Assembly (NCBI GenBank): GCA_002495235.1 | Contig: DAEG01000100.1 | Span: forward strand, 1-31,675 | DNA from: Euryarchaeota archaeon UBA287 | GTDB lineage: Archaea; Thermoplasmatota; UBA186; UBA287 | DNA: 31,675 nt | Direction of reading: 5' to 3' | Shown here: one piece after another, positions 7,486-14,373 of the stretch | Numbering within the stretch: position 1 is the stretch's first letter | Layout: the number at the start of each line of letters is the position of its first letter | Made by a program: the position numbers and the translations under genes | Notes under the pieces: model-generated | Database searches by the model: none | Seen by the model: the letters and a program-made list of their open reading frames with translations, nothing else | What the model was told of the DNA's origin: nothing

Positions 7486-8771
7486 GCGAGGACATAAATC
7501 TAAAGGTAGAGCACGTCACCAGGGTTGAAGGCCATGGGAACATAGTCTTCAACATGAAGGAGAACAGGGTGGAGGAGATAAGGTGGGAGGTTCCTGAGGC
7601 ACCAAGGTTCTTCGAGGCCATGGTCAAGGGGCACTCATGGAAGGAAGTGCCCCTCATAGTATCACGCATATGTGGCATATGCTCCATAGGTCACACGCTC
7701 ACAGCCATAAAGGCGATAGAAAACGCGTTCGATGTCCAGCCTTCAGAGCAGACGATAATGCTGAGGAAACTGGCTTTACACGCAGAGAACATACAGAGCC
7801 ACGTCCTGCACGTGGGCTATCTGGTAGCCCCAGATCTCTTTGGAGTGGGCAGCGTCATACCGTTAGCAGGATCAGAGCACAAAGAAACACTGCTGAAGAT
7901 AATAAGACTGCATCGTCTCGCAAACAACCTGAGCGATCTTCTCGCAGGAAGGACGACTCACCCAACAAGCCTTGTGGGTGGAGGCTTTGCAGCAATCCCG
8001 AACTACCTTGCCCTGACGAACATGACAAGGGACCTGGAGGATGCTCTTGCTCTAACAAAGGAGGTTGCTGCTGTAGTAAAAGACAGGGCGGGAGCCCTGC
8101 CTGACTTCAGCAGAGAGACGGAGTACGTGGCTCTCTACAAGGAGGGGGAATACGCACTTTATGACGGGGATATAAAGTCCTCTGACACGGGAGTGAACAA
8201 GGATTATAGGAGCATCATAAACGAGTATGTTGTTCCATGGTCAACTGCGAAATACGCAAAGCATGCCAGAGAATCCTACATGGTGGGAGCCCTCGCGAGG
8301 TTCAACATAAACAGCTCTTTTCTGTCTAAGGAAGGCAGGAGCGTAGCCGATCTGTTCGGCCTGAAAGCTCCGTGCTACAATCCATTCATGAACACCATAG
8401 CCCAGATGGCTGAACTGGCCCACAGCCTGGAGGACACTCTGGGCATCATAAACGGGATGAGGGTCCTCAGGAACGAGAGGCCAGTTGAGGTAAAGCCAGC
8501 AAAGGCTCAGGCCTTCGGTGCCTGCGAGGTACCAAGAGGGCTTCTTGTGCACGATTACTCCTTCGATGAGAAGGGTTATTGCACAAAGGCAAACATGGTA
8601 ATACCCACGAACCAGAACCATGCGAACATACAGAAGGACATGGAGGCCTTCGCGCCCACTTTAGTGGGAAAGAGCGAGAAGGAGATCGAGCTCGCTCTGG
8701 AGATGCTGGTCAGGGCCTACGATCCGTGCATATCCTGCTCGACTCACTACGTCAGCGTGAGATTCAGGTGA
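7482..8771 (+). CDS. hoxH: [NiFe]-hydrogenase large (catalytic) subunit, group 3 type
   Basis: The 429-residue protein has both metal-binding motifs intact. Near the N-terminus are RVEGHG and then RICGICSIGH with C64, C67 and H71. At the C-terminus DPCISCSTH supplies C416 and C419, followed after H422 by a seven-residue tail (YVSVRFR) that a maturation protease would be expected to remove. The length is typical of MvhA/FrhA/HoxH-like cytoplasmic enzymes, and no signal peptide or membrane segment is seen. This is the only subunit in the operon with a complete hydrogen-activating site. It should therefore carry the H2 chemistry, passing electrons through the small-subunit fusion to the diaphorase part. 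The start is coupled to the preceding gene (ATGA), and the stop overlaps the protease start (GTGA). Confidence 0.95.
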   Translation: MSEDINLKVEHVTRVEGHGNIVFNMKENRVEEIRWEVPEAPRFFEAMVKGHSWKEVPLIVSRICGICSIGHTLTAIKAIENAFDVQPSEQTIMLRKLALHAENIQSHVLHVGYLVAPDLFGVGSVIPLAGSEHKETLLKIIRLHRLANNLSDLLAGRTTHPTSLVGGGFAAIPNYLALTNMTRDLEDALALTKEVAAVVKDRAGALPDFSRETEYVALYKEGEYALYDGDIKSSDTGVNKDYRSIINEYVVPWSTAKYAKHARESYMVGALARFNINSSFLSKEGRSVADLFGLKAPCYNPFMNTIAQMAELAHSLEDTLGIINGMRVLRNERPVEVKPAKAQAFGACEVPRGLLVHDYSFDEKGYCTKANMVIPTNQNHANIQKDMEAFAPTLVGKSEKEIELALEMLVRAYDPCISCSTHYVSVRFR

Positions 8772-9202
8772 GCAGGATAAAGGTTATAGGCATAGGATCC
8801 GCCATGCGGAGGGACGACGGCATAGGCATAAGGCTGGTCAACGCGCTCAAGGTAGATGATGTAGAATGCGCCGAGTGCCCCTGCGATCTCAGCATTCTTC
8901 ACGCCCTGGAGAACTGCGATGCGGCAGTGATAGCAGACGCCGTTGATTTCGGTGGAAAACCGGGTGAGACCAGAGTGATGAAACCTGGAGATCTGCCCAG
9001 AAACGGTGGTGAGACGCACAGCATGAACCTCGGCAGGATCTTGGACCTTGCGGATCTCGGAGGAGAGAGACCAGAGATCCTCATCTTTGGCGTCCAGCCC
9101 GCCGACGTCGGGTTCGGGGACTCCCTATCTGAAGAGATGTCCCGGGCAATGCCCTCGGTAGAGCGCGCGCTGGAGACCCTAGTCAGGAACCTTGCGAGAT
9201 AG
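8768..9202 (+). CDS. hoxW: Hydrogenase maturation endopeptidase (HycI/HoxW/HyaD family)
   Basis: The 144-residue protein, started at the GTG that overlaps the large-subunit stop, has the family pattern. GIGSAMRRDDGIG lies near the N-terminus, ADAVDFG in the middle, and THSMNL and GVQP follow. The conserved acidic residues and the histidine are the nickel-sensing positions known in HycI. It cleaves the C-terminal tail of the large subunit after nickel insertion, and the tail of the preceding gene product fits as substrate. A longer open frame upstream lies inside the large-subunit gene in another frame and is not needed. Presence of the protease argues that the [NiFe] site is really assembled. 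Confidence 0.93.
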   Translation: MSRIKVIGIGSAMRRDDGIGIRLVNALKVDDVECAECPCDLSILHALENCDAAVIADAVDFGGKPGETRVMKPGDLPRNGGETHSMNLGRILDLADLGGERPEILIFGVQPADVGFGDSLSEEMSRAMPSVERALETLVRNLAR

Positions 9203-9240
9203 AACACAAAGCTTTTCTTCTGACTGCACCATAGATTCCT

Positions 9241-9804
9241 GTGCCAGAGGAGAGATTACCACCAAATCAGGCGGATATACCCCACTTCAGGGTGCTGAGC
9301 ATAAGAGGAGCCCCCACGACAGATCCGAAGGACTGGAAGCTCAGGATATCTGGCGAAGTGGAAGAGGAAAGGACCCTCAGTTACAATGATGTATTGGCGC
9401 TCCCGAGAAAAAAGGTCAGAGCTGACATACACTGCGTCGAGGGGTGGAGTGTCCTTGATACGGAGTGGGAGGGTTTTAGTACAACAGAGATGAAGGGGGT
9501 GGTAAAGATAAAGGATAGCGCAGGGTTTGTCATAGCGCACTGCGTCGAGGGCTACACCACCAACCTCACCGCAGAGGATTTCTTTGCTGAAGATTCTGTC
9601 CTCGCTTACAGACTGAACGGAAAAGAGCTGAGCAGAGAGCAGGGCTATCCCCTGCGCCTTGTGGTTCCCAGGCTCTATTTCTGGAAGAGCGCGAAATGGG
9701 TCAACGGCATAGAGTTCTCGGCCACGGACAGAAAGGGCTACTGGGAGCAGAGAGGATACCACAACCATGGAGATCCGTGGAGAGAGGAGCGCTTCAGAGA
9801 CTGA
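9241..9804 (+). CDS. Molybdopterin-dependent oxidoreductase, sulfite-oxidase fold (small, single domain)
   Basis: The 187-residue protein matches the oxidoreductase molybdopterin-binding domain (COG2041). It has DIHCVEGWS with C65 as the predicted molybdenum ligand, a second HCVEGYTTNL segment, YPLRLVVPRLYFWKSAKWVNGIE-type substrate/cofactor loops, and the terminal GYWEQRGYHNHGDPW pattern. No Tat or Sec signal precedes it, so it is probably cytoplasmic, unlike MsrP/YedY. It is shorter than sulfite oxidases because it lacks the dimerisation domain. It starts at a GTG 38 bp after the hydrogenase protease, in the same direction, so co-transcription is possible. Substrate is unknown; a link to the hydrogenase is only positional. 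Confidence 0.85.
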   Translation: MPEERLPPNQADIPHFRVLSIRGAPTTDPKDWKLRISGEVEEERTLSYNDVLALPRKKVRADIHCVEGWSVLDTEWEGFSTTEMKGVVKIKDSAGFVIAHCVEGYTTNLTAEDFFAEDSVLAYRLNGKELSREQGYPLRLVVPRLYFWKSAKWVNGIEFSATDRKGYWEQRGYHNHGDPWREERFRD

Positions 9805-9835
9805 TCATCCAAAGATCATCAGACGCGTGAGTTCA

Positions 9836-10561
9836 TTAATCACCTGGCGGGCTTTCATCCAGTCCTACAAGACCTGAAAACCAATCAGGCATCACGAATC
9901 CGAGATAAAGAGAGATGACTGACGCGGCTGTTAGGGTTCTTCTCACGGCTATCGGTATCCACCCGGTTGTGCCTTCACAGATCAGGATGAAAAAGAGAAG
10001 CAGAGCCATGGATGACCCTAGCAGGATCCCCTTGACCCTGTCCTTTCTCTCTCTGGCTCTAAATGTAAACGCAACAAAGAGCACTACGGGCACTGCCCAC
10101 AGGACTGCGAGAGCGTAATCAAAGCCGAACTGCCTGATCAACGCGGATGCTTTCCATTCGAAGTAGCCCTGACGGACTTCTACCACCACAGGAGGAAAGA
10201 CGAACAGCGCCGCAAGATACGCAACCTCAAGCAACGTGACTGCGGCCATCCATATCTTTTTGTGCTCAGGTTCGAGAGCATACAGGGAAAAAAGCGCCCC
10301 AAAATAGGGGATCAAACCGCCCGTCGCAAAACAGACATAGGAAAGGATGAGTCCGGTAGCGGTGGCGGCATCGGTTTGAGGCCGCAACAGAAGTATCGTC
10401 AGATAGGTTAGTCCTATGCAGAGAACATGAAGAGACAACAAGAGACTCCCTGCAAAACGACCGTCTTTGTATCTGCGGTAGAGTTCGTAAAAGAGCACGA
10501 AGGAGACTATGGCGACACACGCGGTGGACACACGGTAGGCTATAAGCTCGTAGAGCTCCAT
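9836..10561 (-). CDS. Seven-TM integral membrane protein, uncharacterised
   Basis: The 241-residue protein is almost entirely hydrophobic segments, about seven, with a short charged loop (YRRYKDG) after the first helix and FRARERKDRVKG before the sixth. It has the look of the 7TM sensor modules found in archaeal histidine kinases, but no kinase or other output domain follows. It resembles the protein encoded at 23438-24130 in length, helix layout, a shared loop (FEWKAS versus FYEWTSS) and a basic loop before a GILLGSS or GLLLSSG helix, so the two are probably paralogues. Function is unknown. The gene is convergent with the molybdoenzyme gene. The ATG lies about 22 nt downstream of a TATA-like tttaaatat on this strand. 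Confidence 0.7.
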   Translation of the reverse strand: MELYELIAYRVSTACVAIVSFVLFYELYRRYKDGRFAGSLLLSLHVLCIGLTYLTILLLRPQTDAATATGLILSYVCFATGGLIPYFGALFSLYALEPEHKKIWMAAVTLLEVAYLAALFVFPPVVVEVRQGYFEWKASALIRQFGFDYALAVLWAVPVVLFVAFTFRARERKDRVKGILLGSSMALLLFFILICEGTTGWIPIAVRRTLTAASVISLYLGFVMPDWFSGLVGLDESPPGD

Positions 10562-10578
10562 GACTGTCTATAACCATT

Positions 10579-10587
10579 CTGATATTT
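10579..10587 (-). promoter_or_regulatory. TATA-like element of the 7TM gene
   Basis: The minus strand reads tttaaatat about 20-26 nt upstream of the ATG at 10561. This fits a leaderless archaeal promoter in the spacer between the divergent 7TM and alkA-like genes. Confidence 0.4.
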
Positions 10588-10640
10588 AAACCATGCTCGA
10601 GCGGGCGAAAGATTTGTTACCCTTCTGATCCATTGCCCAT

Positions 10641-11510
10641 GTGATACTGGAGACAAAACAACCTTACGATTTCAGGCTCAGCGCTGGAATAATGAGCGGA
10701 TTTGATGGAGAAGAGCTCTGTCTGCCACTGCGCATAAAAGAGAGAGCTGTTCTAGCACTGGTAAGGGAAACGGGAACAACAGAGAGACCTAGCCTGCAGG
10801 CAGAGATAGCGGCTGGTGACGCACTTTCTAACAAGGATAGAGAACAAGCCTGCGCGACCGTCTCAAGAATGCTCAACCTGAACATGGATCTCGGGGATTT
10901 TTACGGGAGTATAAATGATGCCACGCTCTTGCGCCTAACGAGAGCGCTGCGAGGCCTGAAGGTCATACACACGCAGAGCGTCTTAGAAGCTCTGGTCTGC
11001 GCGATAACGGAACAGCAGATATCCCTTGCCCTTGCCATCAGGATGGAGCAGAGGATCTCGGAGAGGTTTGGCGAGCCCATTGATTTCGGTGGAAAAAGAC
11101 ATTATGTCTTTCCAGAGCCCGATAGGCTCATCTCCGCAGAAGAGCTTAAGGCATGCGGGCTTAGTACCAGAAAAGCTGAGTACATCCGGGACATAGCCAT
11201 CGCCGTGCGAGATGGCAGAATTGATCCTGAGCGTTTCAGGAGCTATGAGAGAACGGAAGACATAATCGAAGAGCTCTGCGAACTCAGAGGCGTAGGCCTG
11301 TGGACTGCAAAAATGACAGTAATACGAAGCATGCCTAGATACGATGTGTTCCCGGCGGACGATGTCGGCATAAGGCGTTGCATTGCACGTTATTACTTCG
11401 GCGGAAGAAGGATCTCAGCACAGGAGGCAGATAGCATTGCGAACGGATGGGGGCCTTACAAAGGGCTGGCAGCCTATTACTTGGTGCGTGCTACAATGCT
11501 CGGCCTATAA
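10641..11510 (+). CDS. alkA: DNA-3-methyladenine glycosylase, AlkA-like (HhH-GPD superfamily)
   Basis: The 289-residue protein has an N-terminal beta-rich domain, then the helical HhH-GPD core. ITEQQISLALA marks the start of the core. The hairpin LCELRGVGLWTAKM (LxGVGxWTA) is the helix-hairpin-helix, and FPADDVGIRR holds the catalytic aspartate, as in FPxDDxxxR of AlkA. Such enzymes remove alkylated purines from DNA and start base excision repair. There are no cysteines arranged for the C-terminal [4Fe-4S] cluster of endonuclease III. The size matches AlkA (about 280-300). The start is a GTG at 10641 with only a weak upstream AT-rich element. It could also act on oxidised bases (Ogg-like), but the Lys nucleophile of that class is not seen in the hairpin. 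Confidence 0.88.
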   Translation: MILETKQPYDFRLSAGIMSGFDGEELCLPLRIKERAVLALVRETGTTERPSLQAEIAAGDALSNKDREQACATVSRMLNLNMDLGDFYGSINDATLLRLTRALRGLKVIHTQSVLEALVCAITEQQISLALAIRMEQRISERFGEPIDFGGKRHYVFPEPDRLISAEELKACGLSTRKAEYIRDIAIAVRDGRIDPERFRSYERTEDIIEELCELRGVGLWTAKMTVIRSMPRYDVFPADDVGIRRCIARYYFGGRRISAQEADSIANGWGPYKGLAAYYLVRATMLGL

Positions 11511-11526
11511 CTGCCATGCAAAGGCT

Positions 11527-11850
11527 TCAGAGGTCAGGTCTTATACAGGCGTCACCTAATAAGTACCCCACTACTGCGCCTATGAGATTTCCTATGGGAA
11601 AGCAGCAGAATGCGCCCAGAAGGCATCCCAGAAAACCTGCCAAAAGAGGAAACCACCTCTGCAGATGCCCGTAGGTAAACTGCCTCCTTATCTGCCCCGG
11701 GGGAGTGTTTATTTTTCCTGCCTGCCCGGGAGGCACTACCTTCTGGGCATCAACCACCGAGAGCACCGCGGTAACCAATGCGACTACCAAGAGCAGGATG
11801 CTTACGCGCACATCTATGATTGCTCTTGAGCTCTTAAAATTTTCTACCAA
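11527..11850 (-). CDS. Small membrane protein with N-terminal signal and Cys-containing C-terminal helix pair
   Basis: The 107-residue reading starts at a TTG overlapping the stop of the glycosyltransferase gene. A GTG 13 codons later (11811) would give a better signal peptide directly before the hydrophobic segment VSILLLVVALVTAVLSV. After it come a short outside loop with two PPGQ motifs (VVPPGQAGK and NTPPGQ) and a hydrophobic hairpin containing GCLLGAFCCFPIGNLIG. I do not recognise a family. Being downstream of and overlapping with a GT-C glycosyltransferase, it may be an accessory to that enzyme; this rests on position only. Confidence 0.55.
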   Translation of the reverse strand: MVENFKSSRAIIDVRVSILLLVVALVTAVLSVVDAQKVVPPGQAGKINTPPGQIRRQFTYGHLQRWFPLLAGFLGCLLGAFCCFPIGNLIGAVVGYLLGDACIRPDL

Positions 11851-13535
11851 TTCACTCTGAAGATCCAGACCTCTCCGTTATCGTATACTAGAGTAAAAGG
11901 CTCTTCTAAGAACTTCTCGAAAGCCTCTTCACTCATGGGCTCTGCATTCTCCCACTGAAGCAGAGCAACACCCTCGTCGCGCATTGCCTTATCTACCACC
12001 ACGTAGTCTATGCGCTTTTTACCTGCGGGCGTATCACAGCTTCTCAGCTGGGGCAGGGCCTCATCATAGCTATCTGCGTGCAGAATGTCGTACGCACTGT
12101 CCCAGGTGCACATCAGCTTCGCGAATCCGAAGATCGTGCTGCTCAACCTGTGATCCGAGGCGAGCACTGCGCTGGCTGGCACGTTGTCCTTAATCCACAG
12201 GGCGGCCTCCAGATCCTTCTGGGTTATCCCCTCGTTGAACCCTCCGGTAGCGCTGGTAGGCGGGTAGGCAGTCACTCCGCTTAGCACCAGAAGCGCTCCA
12301 ACGAACATAGCAAGGGCCGTCTTCCTTCTCCTGCCGAGAAGACCATAGAGCTTTACAACGCCCAGCGCCACAAGAAGCGCCAGGACGGGAGCGAGGTACT
12401 GCGCATGCCTGTAGGGTATGATCGCATGGCTCTGAGTCACCGTGCCAAAGAGAAATGAGAGAGCAAGCGCGATGGCCCAGCCATAGACGAAGCTGCCGTT
12501 GTCGTGGAAGTGCACAAAACGTGTGCCTGTTATCAGGAACATGAAGAGCAGCAGAGTCGGGAGATACCAGAGCAGAGCCCCGGCCCCAACATTCATGTTA
12601 GTGCCAGGAATAGAAGTAAGAGAGACTACGACAAGAACAACGCACAGCACGATTGCCAGCACGAGATATCTTCTTATAAGCTCGTGCGAGCTTGGATAGC
12701 TGAGCTTCCGAAACGGTTTTCCCTTGAGAACATAAACGAGCATCGCCAGCAGAATGAGGGCGAAGTAGGTGAGGAATATGTACCAGTAGGATGGCACACC
12801 CGCCACAACGTTGCTGAGCACGTGTTCCGGAAAGTTCGTGAAGCAGAACCAGAAAACGAAGGTGGCTGATATCAGAAATATCACATAGGGCACATCCACA
12901 CTCAGCTTCTCTGACCATCTCGGGTGTATGATCTCTCTTGCGGCTATGCCGAGAAGCAGTGAAATGATAAGGAAATATACGCTCATGTGGTGCGTTACAA
13001 TGAGCGCTACTGTCGTTATGTAGAGAAGAGGGATACACCTCTTATCCCTGTAGCTTCTGAGCAGAAGCAGAACGCAGCCCAGCCAGAGTGGATCAGCAAG
13101 GCTACCCGGCATGGAGTGGGATGTCACAAAGGTGTGGGCGACCGTAAGAGCTAAGATCAAAGATGACAGCAGAGAGATCTTTCTGTCGTCAAATATCTCC
13201 ATGGATATGAAGTAGAGGATAACAACGGATAGCGAAGCCATGATCGGCACACCATAGCGCAGAGAGTCCAGAACGGACACGCCGAAGGCCTTTGCAATCC
13301 ATGTCACAAACACGAACATCCCGGGGAAGTAGGGGTAAGTCCTTCCCCAGCCCGGATAGGCTGAGGCATCTATCGACCCTGTCTCATAAAGCTCTTCCGA
13401 TATATAGTAATATTCCCCGTTGTCGGATCCCCAGAGGGCATAGGTGCGCAAGGGAAGGAGACGGATACTGATGGCCAAAAGGAATACCGCGAACAACAGG
13501 ACATACCATGGTTTCTTATCCACGGGCCTAAGCAA
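11844..13535 (-). CDS. GT-C superfamily membrane glycosyltransferase (PMT/STT3-like)
   Basis: The 563-residue protein has an N-terminal membrane helix. A first outer loop follows with GSDNGEYYYISEEL, an acidic motif in the position of the catalytic Asp of GT-C enzymes. Then come ten or more membrane segments to about residue 430 and a soluble C-terminal domain with WIKDNVPASAVLASDHRLSS and YVVVDK. This layout is common for archaeal dolichyl-phosphate-sugar dependent mannosyltransferase-like or oligosaccharyltransferase-related proteins of the cell surface. The WWDxG motif of true AglB/STT3 is not seen, so a lipid-linked sugar transferase for glycolipid or glycoprotein synthesis is favoured. 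The listed start is a TTG at 13535; a GTG at 13523 is equally placed relative to TATA-like elements. It lies divergent from the ZIP transporter across a 59-bp spacer. Confidence 0.75.
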   Translation of the reverse strand: MLRPVDKKPWYVLLFAVFLLAISIRLLPLRTYALWGSDNGEYYYISEELYETGSIDASAYPGWGRTYPYFPGMFVFVTWIAKAFGVSVLDSLRYGVPIMASLSVVILYFISMEIFDDRKISLLSSLILALTVAHTFVTSHSMPGSLADPLWLGCVLLLLRSYRDKRCIPLLYITTVALIVTHHMSVYFLIISLLLGIAAREIIHPRWSEKLSVDVPYVIFLISATFVFWFCFTNFPEHVLSNVVAGVPSYWYIFLTYFALILLAMLVYVLKGKPFRKLSYPSSHELIRRYLVLAIVLCVVLVVVSLTSIPGTNMNVGAGALLWYLPTLLLFMFLITGTRFVHFHDNGSFVYGWAIALALSFLFGTVTQSHAIIPYRHAQYLAPVLALLVALGVVKLYGLLGRRRKTALAMFVGALLVLSGVTAYPPTSATGGFNEGITQKDLEAALWIKDNVPASAVLASDHRLSSTIFGFAKLMCTWDSAYDILHADSYDEALPQLRSCDTPAGKKRIDYVVVDKAMRDEGVALLQWENAEPMSEEAFEKFLEEPFTLVYDNGEVWIFRVNW

Positions 13536-13566
13536 TTTTGTGCTTAATAACCTTTGTTAAAAATAG

Positions 13567-13573
13567 ATATATA
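13567..13573. promoter_or_regulatory. Shared palindromic TATA element between divergent GT-C and ZIP genes
   Basis: The palindrome atatata lies about 25 nt upstream of the ZIP GTG (13595) on the plus strand and 32 nt upstream of the TTG (13535) on the minus strand. One TBP-binding site could serve both divergent genes. A second AT-rich element (ttattaag on the minus strand, near 13545-13553) could alternatively serve the minus strand. Confidence 0.45.
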
Positions 13574-13594
13574 GTGTAACTGCCCTTCACTATT

Positions 13595-14341
13595 GTGCTC
13601 ACAACATGGCTAATCGCGCTGTCGAGTGTTTTTCTGGTAAGCCTCATATCCTTTGTTGGCGTGCTTACCATACCGTGGTCGGACGACAGACTGAGAGGTG
13701 CTCTACCGCTCATGGTGAGCTTTGCGGCCGGAGCTCTGTTTGGTGACTGTTTCATACACGTCCTGCCTGAAGCTTTCAACGAGCTGCCGGACATTTACGT
13801 ATCTGCGCTCACACTTGTAGGGGTGGTGATGTTCTTTGCCCTCGAGAACTTCGTGAGCTGGAGACACTGCCACATACCAACAAGCGAGGAGCACGTGCAT
13901 CCGCTGGCCGTCATGAACCTCGTTGGTGATGGCCTGCACAACCTCATGGACGGCCTGGTTATCGGAGCCAGCTACCTTATGGGCATGCCGCTAGGCATAT
14001 CAACGACCATTGCAGTAGTCCTGCATGAGATACCCCAGGAGATCGGAGATTTCGGTGTTCTGATCCATGCGGGGCTTCCCATAAAGAAGGCCCTTCTGTA
14101 CAATTTCATGTCAGCGCTGGTGGCTGTTGTTGGAGGGATCGCCTCTCTGTTGATAGGCCCAATAGCACAATCGTACGCAAGCGTAATGCTCCCGATAGCG
14201 GCTGGCGGGTTCGTGTACATCGCAGGCTCGGACCTGCTTCCAGAGCTGAGCCACGAATGTGATCCAAGGCAGTCTATCGCACAGTTCCTCTCGATCCTTC
14301 TCGGCATGGCGGTGATGTTCCTTCTTCTCTTAGTTGGGTAA
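13595..14341 (+). CDS. ZIP family divalent metal transporter
   Basis: The 248-residue protein shows about eight membrane helices and the ZIP signatures. These are GDCFIHVLPEAF in helix 2, GDGLHNLMDGLVIG (HNxxDG, helix 4) and VVLHEIPQEIGDFGVL (HEIPQE, helix 5). The last two form the binuclear metal site known for this family. A His-containing cytoplasmic loop (WRHCHIPTSEEHVH) lies between helices 3 and 4. It is expected to carry zinc or another divalent cation such as iron or manganese across the cell membrane. The GTG start sits about 25 nt after a TATA box, so the mRNA is probably leaderless. A metal importer could feed the metal-rich enzymes encoded nearby, but nothing in the sequence ties it to them. 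Confidence 0.9.
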   Translation: MLTTWLIALSSVFLVSLISFVGVLTIPWSDDRLRGALPLMVSFAAGALFGDCFIHVLPEAFNELPDIYVSALTLVGVVMFFALENFVSWRHCHIPTSEEHVHPLAVMNLVGDGLHNLMDGLVIGASYLMGMPLGISTTIAVVLHEIPQEIGDFGVLIHAGLPIKKALLYNFMSALVAVVGGIASLLIGPIAQSYASVMLPIAAGGFVYIAGSDLLPELSHECDPRQSIAQFLSILLGMAVMFLLLLVG

Positions 14342-14345
14342 TGCA

Positions 14346-14354
14346 TATATAAAA
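14346..14354 (+). promoter_or_regulatory. TATA box of the hel308 gene
   Basis: The element tatataaaa is centred 24 nt before the GTG at 14374 and begins only 5 nt after the ZIP stop codon. The spacing supports a leaderless transcript and the choice of GTG 14374 as start. Confidence 0.6.
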
Positions 14355-14373
14355 GCAAAGCGCTCACAATCCA

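Noticed and set aside
8579..8767. Longer N-terminus for the maturation protease (frame open from 8579)
   Set aside because: The extension lies wholly inside the large-subunit gene, is unlike the family, and the GTG at 8768 gives the correct family start with a typical 4-bp overlap.
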